64,000 nt of DNA from Palsa-504 sp963834685 (GTDB taxonomy: Bacteria > Actinomycetota > Actinomycetes > Streptosporangiales > Streptosporangiaceae), in NCBI GenBank assembly GCA_963834685.1, contig CAWICW010000027.1, forward strand, positions 68,077-132,076, given 5' to 3'. Shown here piece after piece: positions 8,560 to 16,972 of this stretch. Below the pieces are notes generated by a model, which was not told the DNA's origin, did not search any database, and worked only from the letters and a program-made list of their open reading frames with translations. Position numbers and translations under genes: made by a program. How positions within the stretch are numbered: the first letter of the stretch is position 1; every line of letters begins with the position of its first letter.

Positions 8560-9506
8560 GGCTCTGCCTCCTCGGGGACGAGGTCCGCGACCGCCTCGTC
8601 GATCGTGCCTCGTTCCTGTTCGGTGAGCGGGTGCGCCAGGGCCTCGGCCACCGGGGCCAGGTGCTCCGGGCGACCGGGTCCGATCACGATCTGGGCCACC
8701 CGGTCGTCGGCCAGCAGCCAGGCGAGCGCGAGGCCGGCCATCGAGGTGCCGCGGCTGGCCGCGATGGCGTGCAGCCTGGCGAGCGCCCCGAAGGTCCGGT
8801 CGGTGACGAAGTCCTGGTACGGCTCGGGCCGCTGGGTCATCCGCGAGCCGGCCGGGTACGGCGCGCCGCGGCGGTACTTGCCGGTCAGCCAGCCGCCGGC
8901 CAGCGGGCCGAAGGCCAGGTAGGCCACGCCCCGCTCCGCGCACAGCGGCAGGACCTCCGGCTCGTCCTGCCGTGCGAGCAGGGAGTAGCTGTTCTGGATG
9001 GCCTGCGGCGCGCCGGCCGTTAGCGCCGCCGCCAGTTGCCGCGCGTCGAAGTTGCTGACCCCGTAGGCTCCGATCAGCTCGTCCGCCTGGGCCGCGGCGA
9101 AGGCCCCGAGGGTTTCGGTGAGCGGTACGGCCGGGTCGTAGTCGTGGGCCAGGTAGAGGTCGACCTGGTCGACGCCCAGCCGGTCCAGGCTCGAGCGAAG
9201 CTGACGGGCGATCCGGTCGGGCTGCAGGCCGTGGTCCGCGCCGGCCTCCATCGGGTTGAACGTCTTGGTCGTCAGCCGCGGCCGGACCCCGCGCGACCGG
9301 ATCCAGCGGCCGATCGCCTGCTCGCTGCGACCGCCGCCGTAGGCATCGGCGGTGTCGAAGTGCACGATGCCCGAAGCCCAGGCCGCGTCCATCAGCTCGA
9401 ACGCCTGGTCCTCGGTCAGCCCCTGGCCGAAGAACTCCGGTGCCGAGCCGACCCCGCCGAAGTTGCCGCAGCCGAGCGCGATCCGTGCCACGGTGAGCCC
9501 CGGCAT
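8556..9506 (-). CDS. Aldo/keto reductase
   Basis: 316 residues from the ATG at 9506, which follows AGGAGG closely; a longer open frame upstream encodes a Cys/Gly-rich stretch unlike the family. The catalytic tetrad of NAD(P)H-dependent aldo/keto reductases is visible as HFDTADAYGGG (Asp, Tyr), TTKTF (Lys) and LYLAHDYD (His). The NADP-binding end is around VIGPGRPEHL. It reduces aldehydes or ketones; the substrate is not readable. It is the first gene of a two-gene unit with the PLP dehydratase-like protein. Confidence 0.87.
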   Translation of the reverse strand: MPGLTVARIALGCGNFGGVGSAPEFFGQGLTEDQAFELMDAAWASGIVHFDTADAYGGGRSEQAIGRWIRSRGVRPRLTTKTFNPMEAGADHGLQPDRIARQLRSSLDRLGVDQVDLYLAHDYDPAVPLTETLGAFAAAQADELIGAYGVSNFDARQLAAALTAGAPQAIQNSYSLLARQDEPEVLPLCAERGVAYLAFGPLAGGWLTGKYRRGAPYPAGSRMTQRPEPYQDFVTDRTFGALARLHAIAASRGTSMAGLALAWLLADDRVAQIVIGPGRPEHLAPVAEALAHPLTEQERGTIDEAVADLVPEEAEP

Positions 9507-9638
9507 TCCACCTCCTGCATCAGCTGCTCCGGGAAGTCTGCCACAGCAGGTCGCCATCGCGACGCCAAGCTGAGATCGTCAGTTCCACCCGCCCAACCTA
9601 TCCCCGCACCAGCAGGAGCACTCCGACCTACGGCCCCA

Positions 9639-9965
9639 TCAGCCCGGGGACCCGCCGGCGACCTCGTAGGACCACAGCTCGCTGCTGATGCCGACCGAGG
9701 GCTGCGCCGGGCCGCCCGCTCGCTCGGCTGCCGAACGGTGCCCGTGCCCGAACGCCGGGGAACGCATCCAGGCCTGGAACGCTTCATCGTCCCGCCACCG
9801 GGTCACCACCAGCCAGGTGGTCCGCCCGTCGGTCGGCTTGAGCAGCTCGAACCCCTCGAATCCGTCCTGGTTGTCCACCGCGCCGGCCCGCGCGGCGAAC
9901 CTGCGGGCGAGCTCGTCGCCGCTGTCGGCGGGCACCGTAATCGCATTGATCCTCACCACGGTCAT
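9639..9965 (-). CDS. Antibiotic biosynthesis monooxygenase (ABM)-domain protein
   Basis: 108 residues. It begins with MTVVRINAITVPA and has the ABM/dimeric alpha-beta barrel pattern: a first strand, the helix DELARRFAARAG, FEGFELLKP and TTWLVVTRWRDDEAFQAWMRSPAF, then the last strand SSELWSYEV. The WRDDEAFQAW...H segment resembles haem-degrading IsdG-like proteins; a His follows at HGHRSA. It could be a haem oxygenase (MhuD/IsdG type) or a small cofactor-free monooxygenase. No clear Shine-Dalgarno is seen at the ATG. It is divergent from the F420/NADP reductase-like gene. Confidence 0.8.
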   Translation of the reverse strand: MTVVRINAITVPADSGDELARRFAARAGAVDNQDGFEGFELLKPTDGRTTWLVVTRWRDDEAFQAWMRSPAFGHGHRSAAERAGGPAQPSVGISSELWSYEVAGGSPG

Positions 9966-10083
9966 GCACACGATGATGCCAGTACTGGTCATGGAGCTGG
10001 TCGACGGGCAGCGCCCGCCCGCCGAACCCGGTGTTAGCGTGACCGCAAGAACGCGGGTCACGCGGCGCAAGGAGGCGCGAGAG

Positions 10084-10743
10084 ATGAAGGTGGGCGTTAT
10101 CGGGGCCGGACGTATCGGGGGCGGCATCGCCCGGCAACTGGCCGGTGCCGGCCACGAAGTACTGCTTTCCTTCAGCCGCGACCCGCAGTCGCTGGAGCAT
10201 CTGGCGGCCGAGATCGGCCCGGGCGCAACCACCGGTAACCCGGCCGAGGCGGCCAGCTTCGGCGAGGTGGTGGTGATATCGGTTCCGTGGAGCACGCTGC
10301 CCCGGGCGCTCGAGCAGGCGGGCTCGCTGGCCGGCAAGATCGTGATCGACACCACCAACCAGTTCGGCGGCCCGCCGCTGCCCGCGGCGGGGCAGACCGC
10401 GGCGCACTTCAATGCAGGCCGCATGCCCGGCGCGCGGTACACCAAATCGTTCAACACCCTCACGTCGGCCTTCCAGGCCCAGACGGCCAGCAGGCAGGGC
10501 GATGAGAAGGTCGTCCAGTGGTTGTGCGGCGACGATGCCGAAGCCAAGCAGGTCGTCGCGGGGCTGATCACCGACGCCGGGTTCGTGCCCGTTGACCTCG
10601 GCAGCGCGGCGAGCTGCGCGGTGATGGAGGCGCCGCGCCGCCCTGGCGCGGTCTATGGCGAGGAATACCGCGCGGCCGACGCGCCCGCGGTGGTTGAGGC
10701 GGTCCGGGGCGGACACCCGATCCCGCCGACCCCGCAGTACTAA
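10084..10743 (+). CDS. NADPH-dependent F420 reductase-like oxidoreductase
   Basis: 219 residues from an ATG preceded by AAGGAGG. The N-terminal Rossmann motif is VGVIGAGRIGGGIA, followed by the NADP-phosphate contact region LLSFSRDPQSL. VVVISVPWSTLP, IVIDTTNQFGG and KSFNTLTS are diagnostic of the F420-dependent NADP oxidoreductase/NADP-oxidoreductase coenzyme F420-dependent family (PF03807). The C-terminus is short compared with true Fno enzymes, so the substrate may be another flavin-like or keto compound. It stands alone between the ABM gene and MOSC gene. Confidence 0.85.
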   Translation: MKVGVIGAGRIGGGIARQLAGAGHEVLLSFSRDPQSLEHLAAEIGPGATTGNPAEAASFGEVVVISVPWSTLPRALEQAGSLAGKIVIDTTNQFGGPPLPAAGQTAAHFNAGRMPGARYTKSFNTLTSAFQAQTASRQGDEKVVQWLCGDDAEAKQVVAGLITDAGFVPVDLGSAASCAVMEAPRRPGAVYGEEYRAADAPAVVEAVRGGHPIPPTPQY

Positions 10744-10795
10744 GCGCACGCCGGGTCGGGCGTTAACCCAGTTGGCGGGGGACGGATCGACCTGG

Positions 10796-11251
10796 ATGAT
10801 GGAAGGCATGCACGTCGAGGCCATCAACATCGGCACCAGCGAGGCGCTGGGTCCGGTCAGCTCGGTCCGCGCCATCGCCGGCCACGGCCTGGCGGGCGAC
10901 CGCTACTTCTTCCCGGACGGGGCGGGTTCGGGGGAGGCGCTGACCCTGGTCGAAGCCGAGGCGCTCGAAGACGTGGGTCTCACCGGCGCGCAGTCCCGAC
11001 GCCAGGTCGTGGTGCGTGGCACCGGCGTCAACGACCTGGTCGGCAAGCGGTTCCGGATCGGCGACGTCGAGTGCGCGGGAGTCGAGCTCTGCGAGCCGTG
11101 CCTTCACCTGCAGAAGCTCACTCGCCCCGGCATCATCAAGGACCTCATCCACCGCGGCGGTCTCCGGGCGGACATCCTGTCCGGAGGCACGATCAACGTC
11201 GGCGACAAGGTTTTTGAAGATCTTCTTCCGAACGAACCTGCGGATCCGTGA
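10796..11251 (+). CDS. MOSC-domain protein
   Basis: 151 residues if the first of three clustered ATGs (10796, 10799, 10808) is used; the last gives MHVEAINI, the usual beginning of small MOSC proteins. The MOSC core is seen in HGLAGDRYFF, ALTLVEAEAL, RRQVVVRGTGVNDLVGKRF and the conserved Cys in VELCEPCLHLQKL. MOSC domains derive from the molybdenum-cofactor sulfurase C-terminus and are thought to bind sulfur or molybdopterin, as in YiiM/mARC. No partner oxidoreductase lies next to it; the only other molybdenum protein in the window is the broken gene at 53597-55330. Confidence 0.85.
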   Translation: MMEGMHVEAINIGTSEALGPVSSVRAIAGHGLAGDRYFFPDGAGSGEALTLVEAEALEDVGLTGAQSRRQVVVRGTGVNDLVGKRFRIGDVECAGVELCEPCLHLQKLTRPGIIKDLIHRGGLRADILSGGTINVGDKVFEDLLPNEPADP

Positions 11252-11488
11252 CCGGACCCGTCGATCGCTCCGCGTGGCCGGCCCGCGTTAACCCGGCCCG
11301 CCGGGCGGCGGCCTCCAGCCGCGCGGCCTGGGCGGCCAGGTAGCGACGTTCGGGCGATGGCCTCGGCCGGGATCGAACTCGCGCACCCCGTCGGCGCGCT
11401 CTCACCACCGGGTCGGAGCCGCCGGCCTGTCCTCGACATGGCACGATCATTATCCGCTGGCATACATGCCCGACGAGGGAGACGAGCC

Positions 11489-12310
11489 ATGAGCGACTAT
11501 CCGGCCGCGATCACCACGGTGAACCATGTCGAGCCGGTGCCGCGGCGCATCCGGGCGTTCCTCGGCGGCGAGCAGGTGCTGGATACCACCCGGGCGCTGT
11601 ACGTCTGGGAATGGCCGAACTACCCGCAGTACTACATCCCGCTGGCTGACGTGCGCCAGGATCTGCTGGACCCCGAGGGGCACACCCAGCAGACCGGCCG
11701 CGGCGTCGTGGCGCTGCACGGGCTCCGCGTCGGAGGGCTCCACCGGCCGCGGGCCGCCCGGGTCCTGGCCGACTCGCCCGTGGCCGGGCTAAGCGGCACC
11801 GTGCGCTTCAACTGGGCTGCGATGGACGCCTGGTTCGAGGAGGACGAGGAGGTGTTCGTCCATCCGCGCAGTCCCTACACCCGGGTCGACGCGCTGCGCT
11901 CCAACCGGCCGGTCCGCGTGGAGCGGGACGGGGTCGTGCTGGCCGACGCGGGCTCCTCGGTCATGGTCTTCGAGACCGGGCTGCCCACCCGCTACTACCT
12001 GAGCCGCACCGACGTCGACTTCGCGCACCTGATCCCCGCCGATACCGTGACCGCGTGCCCGTACAAGGGTACGACCAGCGGCTACTGGTCCGTCCGGGCG
12101 GGCGGCACGGTGCATCCCGACCTGGCCTGGAGCTACGACTTCCCGACCCGCCAGCTGCTGCCCATCGCCGGGCTGATCGCCTTCTACAACGAGCAGGTCG
12201 ACGTCATCCTGGACGGGCAGCGCCTGGAGCGGCCGCAGACCCACTTCTTCGCGTCCAACCGGGCCCAGGCAGGCGCCCCGGAGCCGGGACGCTCAGGCGG
12301 GGACGGATAG
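11489..12310 (+). CDS. DUF427 family protein (two DUF427 units)
   Basis: 273 residues from an ATG with GAGGGAG upstream. The second half carries the complete DUF427 pattern: VERDGVVLADAGSSVMVFETGLPTR split over a strand pair, YYLSRTDVDF, TACPYKGTTSGYWSV, WSYDFP and FYNEQVDVILDG. The first half repeats the same plan more loosely (RIRAFLGGEQVLDT, YYIPLADV). Tandem DUF427 architecture is common in actinomycetes and the function is unknown. The tail overlaps the end of egtD, read from the opposite strand, by 18 bp. The preceding 237 bp (11252-11488) hold no gene I can support. Confidence 0.85.
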   Translation: MSDYPAAITTVNHVEPVPRRIRAFLGGEQVLDTTRALYVWEWPNYPQYYIPLADVRQDLLDPEGHTQQTGRGVVALHGLRVGGLHRPRAARVLADSPVAGLSGTVRFNWAAMDAWFEEDEEVFVHPRSPYTRVDALRSNRPVRVERDGVVLADAGSSVMVFETGLPTRYYLSRTDVDFAHLIPADTVTACPYKGTTSGYWSVRAGGTVHPDLAWSYDFPTRQLLPIAGLIAFYNEQVDVILDGQRLERPQTHFFASNRAQAGAPEPGRSGGDG

Positions 12311-13267
12311 CGAGAGGCCGAACTGGACCGCCGAGTCGGTCCACCACGAGTGCATGGCCAAGCCGGCCGCGGCCAGTTCGGCTTCCACTCCGGGGCGGCG
12401 GAACTTGGCCGAGACCTCGGTCCGCATATCCTCCCCGGCGGCGAAGCTGACGGTGAGCCCGATGGCGGGCAGGTGCACGGTCTGACCGGCCAGCGAGCGC
12501 AGCCGCATCTCGATCCACTCGGCCTCGGCGTCCCACACCGCCACGTGCTCGAACTCGTCCGGATCGAAGTCGGCGCCGAGCTCGGTGTTCAGTACCGCGA
12601 GGACGTTCTTGTTGAACTCCGCGGTGACGCCGGAGTCGTCGTCGTACGCGGCGACCAGGACGGCTGGATCCTTGACCAGGTCGGTGCCGAGCAGGAAGAA
12701 GTCGCCCGGGCGCAGCTCAGCCCGGACCTGAGCCAGGAACGCGGTCCGCTGAGCGGGCAGCAGGTTCCCGATCGTGCTGCCCAGGAAGGCCACGAGCCGA
12801 GGGGCGGGCGCGTCGCCGTCGGCCGGGAACCCCAGATGCTCCTCGAAGTCGGAGACCACGGCGCGTACCGCCAGGCCGGGGTACTCGGCGGACAGCGCGG
12901 CCCCCGCAGCGACCAGGGCCGGCTCGCTGACGTCCACCGGTACGTAGCAGCGCAGCGTGCCCGCCGCGCGCAGCGCGTCCAGCAGCAGCCGGGTCTTGTC
13001 CGAGGACCCCGAGCCGAGCTCGACGAGCGTCCGGGCCCCCGTCTGCGCGGCGATCTCGGCCGCGGTGACATGCAGGATCTCCCGTTCGGCGCGGGTCGGG
13101 TAGTACTCGCGCAGCTCGGTGATCTTGTCGAACAGCGCGCTGCCCTGCGCGTCGTAGAACCACTTGGGCGGCAGCGATTTCGGGTCCGACGCGAGCCCGC
13201 GGCGCGCGTCGGCGCGGAGCGATTCGGCGAGGAAGCCGGGCGGCAGCCGGCGGTCAAGTGAGATCAA
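12293..13267 (-). CDS. egtD: L-histidine N-alpha-methyltransferase EgtD
   Basis: 324 residues, normal for EgtD, which trimethylates histidine to hercynine using SAM at the start of ergothioneine synthesis. The family block LPPKWFYDAQGSALFDKI is followed by EYYPTRAER, the SAM loop LVELGSGSSDKTRLLL, and LVAFLGSTIGNL. The conserved C-terminal substrate region is RSLAGQTVHL with ECF-like strand pairs to the end. The start is a TTG at 13267, 14 bp inside the end of egtC; no better start in frame gives the conserved N-terminus. It is the last gene of the egtABCD operon. Confidence 0.95.
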   Translation of the reverse strand: MISLDRRLPPGFLAESLRADARRGLASDPKSLPPKWFYDAQGSALFDKITELREYYPTRAEREILHVTAAEIAAQTGARTLVELGSGSSDKTRLLLDALRAAGTLRCYVPVDVSEPALVAAGAALSAEYPGLAVRAVVSDFEEHLGFPADGDAPAPRLVAFLGSTIGNLLPAQRTAFLAQVRAELRPGDFFLLGTDLVKDPAVLVAAYDDDSGVTAEFNKNVLAVLNTELGADFDPDEFEHVAVWDAEAEWIEMRLRSLAGQTVHLPAIGLTVSFAAGEDMRTEVSAKFRRPGVEAELAAAGLAMHSWWTDSAVQFGLSLSVPA

Positions 13268-14102
13268 CGGATCGCGATCCTTTCATCCGAGGGTCTTGGG
13301 CATCAGGGATGACGGGAGTCTCGTGGGCGGTCGTGACGCCCGCGATGATGGAGTTCAGGGCGGACAGCCGCGTCACGCTGACCTGCTCTGGCGTGGCGGT
13401 GACCAGTGAGCCGTCGCGCGGGATCTCGATCCAGCCGGCCTCGTCGTCGCCGGGCTCCGAGGCGACGGTGACGCGGCCCGGCTCCTGCCGGTAGTACAGG
13501 GTGTGCCCGGCGGTGGTGGCCGCGATCACCCGACCGTCGGTGAGCAGGAAGTTGAACCGGCCGGTCACGCCCGCGGCGCACAGCGCTTCGGCGGTGCCGG
13601 CCAGGGCCTCGGCCAGCGTCAGGCCCCGCCGGAGGCGGTTCAGCACCAGCGCCCACAGCAGCGCCGAGTCGACCCGGGCCTCCAGTTCGAGCAGCGCTAT
13701 GCCCGGCAGCGCCGCGGCGAGCGCCGCGGTGGACTCCGGCCAGCCGTTGACCGCGCCGTTGTGGCTGAACAGCCACCGGCCATGCTTGAACGGCGCGGCC
13801 GCCGCCGGGCCGTGGCTGGTTCTCGGCGTCGCATTCCGGATGGCCGCGAGCATCGCGCTCGCCCGGGTCACCCCGGCAACCTCGGCGAAGGACCCGTCCG
13901 TCCAGATGGGCATCGCCTGCCGGTACCGGACCGGGTCAACGTCATCGGCCGGGTACCAGCCCACCCCGAACCCGTCCGCGTTGATCGCCCCTGGCCCTTG
14001 CCGTCGCGGCGCCCAGGCCTGCCGGTACAGCCCGTGCGGCGGGTCGATGATGACTGAACGCAGGGTGGCCGGCGGTCCGAGATAGGCTAGGTGCCTGCAC
14101 AT
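13254..14102 (-). CDS. egtC: Gamma-glutamyl-hercynylcysteine sulfoxide hydrolase EgtC
   Basis: 282 residues. The N-terminus MCRHLAYLG exposes Cys2 after Met removal, the nucleophile of class II glutamine-amidotransferase-like hydrolases. Other landmarks are NADGFGVGWY, RNATPRTSHG, PFKHGRWLFSHNG and DSALLWALVLNRL. It removes glutamate from the EgtB product. The ATG overlaps the egtB stop in TGATG. The C-terminal end shares 14 bp with egtD, consistent with coupled translation. Confidence 0.95.
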   Translation of the reverse strand: MCRHLAYLGPPATLRSVIIDPPHGLYRQAWAPRRQGPGAINADGFGVGWYPADDVDPVRYRQAMPIWTDGSFAEVAGVTRASAMLAAIRNATPRTSHGPAAAAPFKHGRWLFSHNGAVNGWPESTAALAAALPGIALLELEARVDSALLWALVLNRLRRGLTLAEALAGTAEALCAAGVTGRFNFLLTDGRVIAATTAGHTLYYRQEPGRVTVASEPGDDEAGWIEIPRDGSLVTATPEQVSVTRLSALNSIIAGVTTAHETPVIPDAQDPRMKGSRSVDLT

Positions 14103-15463
14103 CAGGCGGTCTCCGGCGCCCCGGACCGCGCGGTGCGGAAGCCGGAGAAGATCTGCCGCCGGATCGGGTAGTCCCAGTTGCGGAACGTGCCCCGGCAGGC
14201 CACCGCGCTGACCGCGAACGACCCGCCGCGGAGCACCTTGTACTCCGGACCGAAGAACACCTCGGAGTACTCCCGGTAGGGCCAGGCGCTGAACCCCGGA
14301 TACGGGCCGAAGTCCGAACTGGTCCACTCCCAGACGTCCCCGATCAGCTGCCGGGCCCCGCACGGCGCCGCTCCGACGGGGTACGAGCCGGCCGGCGCGG
14401 GCCGCAGGAACTGCTGGCCGAGGTTGGCGTGCGCCGCCTCCGGCTCCGCGTTGCCCCACGGGAACCGCCGAGACAGCCCGGTCGCTGGGTCGAACCGGGC
14501 CGCCTTCTCCCACTCCGCCTCGGTCGGCAGCCTCCGCCCCGCCCAGCGGGCGTACGCGTCGGCCTCGTACCAGCACACGTGCAGCACCGGTTCTTCCGGT
14601 CGTACGGGTTCGACCTGGCCGAAGACCCTGCGGACCCACTGCCCGCCGTCCCGGCTCCAGTACAGCGGCGCGAATAGCCCGGCCCGCTGCCGGTGCTCCC
14701 AGCCCGCGGCGGTCCACCAGCGCGGGTCGTCGTATCCGCCGTCGGCGATGAACTCGGCATACGCGCCGCAGGTCACCGGCGTGGTGTCGAGGAAGAACGG
14801 GGCCACGTCCACCGCGTGCGCGGGCCGCTCGTTGTCCAGCGCCCACGGCTCGGTAGAGGTGCCCATGGTGAACGGGCCGCCCGGCACCAGGACCTCGGGC
14901 GGCAGCCGCAGCGCGTCCGCGGGGGCGGGGCCCGGCGCGGCGGCGGCGAGCACCGGGCCTCCCGCCCGGATCTGGTGGGTGATCAGCATCGTTTCGTCGT
15001 GCTGCACCTCATGCTGGGCGATCATGCCGAACGCGAACCCGTCACCCAGCAGCCGCGCACCCCCGTGTTCAAGACCCCCGTGTTCAAAATCACTGAACCG
15101 GGCCCCCTCCAGCAGGTCGAGCACCCGGCCCCGTACCTCATGGCCGTAGGCACGCGCCTGCGCGGGCGGCAGCAGCGGCAGCGTCGGGCGTTCGGAGCGG
15201 GGGTGCTCGAACGCGTCGTAGAGCGGGTCGATCTCCGGGTGCAGGGGCTCGCGCCCGCCAACCTCGCGCAGCAGCCAGAGTTCTTCCTGGTTGGCGATGT
15301 GGGCCAGGTCCCAGACCAGCGGGGACATCAGCGGCGAGTGCTGTCTGACCAGGTCGGCCTCGTCCACGCTATCGGTGAGCAGCGCGGTCCGCTGCCGCGC
15401 GCCAGTCAGTTCCCTCGCGATCACCCCGCGTAGGAATTCCGGGTCGAGCTGGGCCTCCGTCAT
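14102..15463 (-). CDS. egtB: Iron-dependent sulfoxide synthase EgtB
   Basis: 453 residues: an N-terminal DinB-like domain and a C-terminal FGE/sulfatase-modifying domain (from about residue 200). The three iron-binding histidines are present: His55 in WDLAHIANQEE and His151/His155 in HEVQHDE. The C-terminal domain shows PGGPFTMGTS, RRLPTEAEWEKAA, LIGDVWEWTSSDF and VLRGGSFAV. It joins hercynine to gamma-glutamylcysteine with O2. Just before the second histidine pair a 15-bp tandem duplication gives EHGGLEHGG. The ATG overlaps the egtA stop (ATGA). Confidence 0.95.
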   Translation of the reverse strand: MTEAQLDPEFLRGVIARELTGARQRTALLTDSVDEADLVRQHSPLMSPLVWDLAHIANQEELWLLREVGGREPLHPEIDPLYDAFEHPRSERPTLPLLPPAQARAYGHEVRGRVLDLLEGARFSDFEHGGLEHGGARLLGDGFAFGMIAQHEVQHDETMLITHQIRAGGPVLAAAAPGPAPADALRLPPEVLVPGGPFTMGTSTEPWALDNERPAHAVDVAPFFLDTTPVTCGAYAEFIADGGYDDPRWWTAAGWEHRQRAGLFAPLYWSRDGGQWVRRVFGQVEPVRPEEPVLHVCWYEADAYARWAGRRLPTEAEWEKAARFDPATGLSRRFPWGNAEPEAAHANLGQQFLRPAPAGSYPVGAAPCGARQLIGDVWEWTSSDFGPYPGFSAWPYREYSEVFFGPEYKVLRGGSFAVSAVACRGTFRNWDYPIRRQIFSGFRTARSGAPETA

Positions 15464-16785
15464 GACACTCCGTCCAGTTGGTCATTGGCAGGACATCGGT
15501 CTTGCAGTACGTATCGCTCGGTGAAGTCAGCCACCGCCTGGCGGATCGGGGCGGGGGCGCCCGCCCGGACCAGCGCCGCATCGGCGGCCTCGAAGCACTG
15601 CTTGGCGGCCCGGCTGAGGTGCGGGTCGGCCGGGCCGGACCGGGCCGCGCGCAGCCACGGGTCGTCGGCTTCGGATCGCGGGCCCGGGTCGTGTTCATTT
15701 CCGGCCCACACCGGCTCGGCGGCGGCCAGCGCGGCATCCGCCGCGCGCTCGTCGTCGCCCAGGGCCGTGACCACGGCCGCGGGCACGATCCAGCCGTCGT
15801 CCGGCTGCGCGTCGATCATGCGCAGTTCCATGTGCCCACGCGGGCGGACCGGCGGGAACAGGGTGGACAGGTGGTAGTCCAGGTCTTCCGGGGTAGGCGC
15901 CCGCAGCGTTCCGGCCCCGCCGTCCCGCACCCAGTCCCGGAAGGTCAGCCCGGGCGGCGCGGTCCAGTCGGCGGAGCCGGGCTCGCGGACGCACATCAGC
16001 TCGGCGTCCAGGGCGTAGGCCGCCCACGCGTCGCGCGGGTCTCCGTCGGCGGCCGGCGCCCGGGTCCGGCCCGGGTCCATATTGGCCCACACCTGCTGGC
16101 GGCCCGAGCGCCAGCCGGTGGGCCGGCCGCCGCGCAGCGGCGAGTTGGCGAACGCCGACACCAGCACCGGCCCGATCGCGTGCAGCAGCCGCCAGCGCGA
16201 CCGGTACCCGGATTCACCCGTGCCGTCGTCGCCCGCGTCCAGGCAGACCTGGACCGACGCGGTGCCGCACATCATCTGGCGGCCCCACGGGCCGTCACGG
16301 TCGAAGAATTTCTCCATGGCCGCGTACCGCGGCAGGTCCACCACGCGCCGGGGCGGGCGTAGCGGATCAAGGCCGTAGCCGCAGAGTTCCAGGCCGGCCG
16401 CCGCGGCCGCGTCACGCAGGGCGGTCAGGTCCCGCCCGGTCACCTCTACCAGCTCACCGAGCGTGGCCGCGGGCGCCGAGCTCAGCTCAAGCTGCCCGCC
16501 AGGCTCCACCGTCAGGGTCGCACCCGAGGGAAGAGCAGGAACCTGATACCGAACGATACGGTGTTCGTGACCCGGGTAGCCCTGCTTGCTGGCCGGGGTA
16601 TCGGCCCCAAAGGGGGCCAGGGCGGCGGCTACCTGTTCCGCCCGGACCGGCTGCGCTGGATCGCGGGGATCGCGGACCAGCCACTCGAGTTCGACGCCCA
16701 CCCGCTCCGGCGGGCCGGTCTTGAAGGCGATCCCGTGAACGTGGGCCTCGGCGTCCGTCTCCGTGAAGCGCGCCCCCTTGATCAC
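15460..16785 (-). CDS. egtA: Glutamate-cysteine ligase EgtA
   Basis: 441 residues from a GTG at 16785; the open frame continues upstream without family similarity, so this start is a judgement. It belongs to the actinobacterial GCS2-type ligases that make gamma-glutamylcysteine for EgtB: VGVELEWLV, TVEPGGQLELSSAP, MMCGTASVQVCLD and SPLRGGRPTGWRS, then HMELRMIDAQPDD, are visible. It heads the egt operon. Upstream, 16819-16837 forms a small hairpin (CGGGGAG/CTCCCCG) between this gene and the divergent steA-like gene. Confidence 0.93.
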   Translation of the reverse strand: MIKGARFTETDAEAHVHGIAFKTGPPERVGVELEWLVRDPRDPAQPVRAEQVAAALAPFGADTPASKQGYPGHEHRIVRYQVPALPSGATLTVEPGGQLELSSAPAATLGELVEVTGRDLTALRDAAAAAGLELCGYGLDPLRPPRRVVDLPRYAAMEKFFDRDGPWGRQMMCGTASVQVCLDAGDDGTGESGYRSRWRLLHAIGPVLVSAFANSPLRGGRPTGWRSGRQQVWANMDPGRTRAPAADGDPRDAWAAYALDAELMCVREPGSADWTAPPGLTFRDWVRDGGAGTLRAPTPEDLDYHLSTLFPPVRPRGHMELRMIDAQPDDGWIVPAAVVTALGDDERAADAALAAAEPVWAGNEHDPGPRSEADDPWLRAARSGPADPHLSRAAKQCFEAADAALVRAGAPAPIRQAVADFTERYVLQDRCPANDQLDGVS

Positions 16786-16818
16786 GATTTCAACACTACC
16801 CGATGGGTCTGACAAAAC

Positions 16819-16837
16819 CGGGGAGCCCTGCTCCCCG
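16819..16837. other. Short hairpin between egtA and the steA-like gene
   Basis: CGGGGAG (16819-16825) and CTCCCCG (16831-16837) pair over 7 bp around a 5-nt loop. It lies in the 187-bp gap between two divergent operons, 34 bp upstream of the egtA start. It could be a leader structure or an operator; the sequence does not decide. Confidence 0.35.
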
Positions 16838-16972
16838 CTGGATCTCAGGTTGAGGTGGTACCGTGCAACACACCCTGCGTGATCGGCGGTGACGATCAGT
16901 CGCAGGATCCATGACACGCCGTGAGCGCCAACGGGGCCGTTCGCGCGGTCGGCTCTGGCAGGATGGACTCCG

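Noticed and set aside
11355..11440. tRNA-like stretch on the minus strand with a GTTCGATCC T-loop and GGTGGTGAGAGC resembling a D-loop
   Set aside because: The T-stem and acceptor stem do not pair and no anticodon arm can be formed; only the loop words match.
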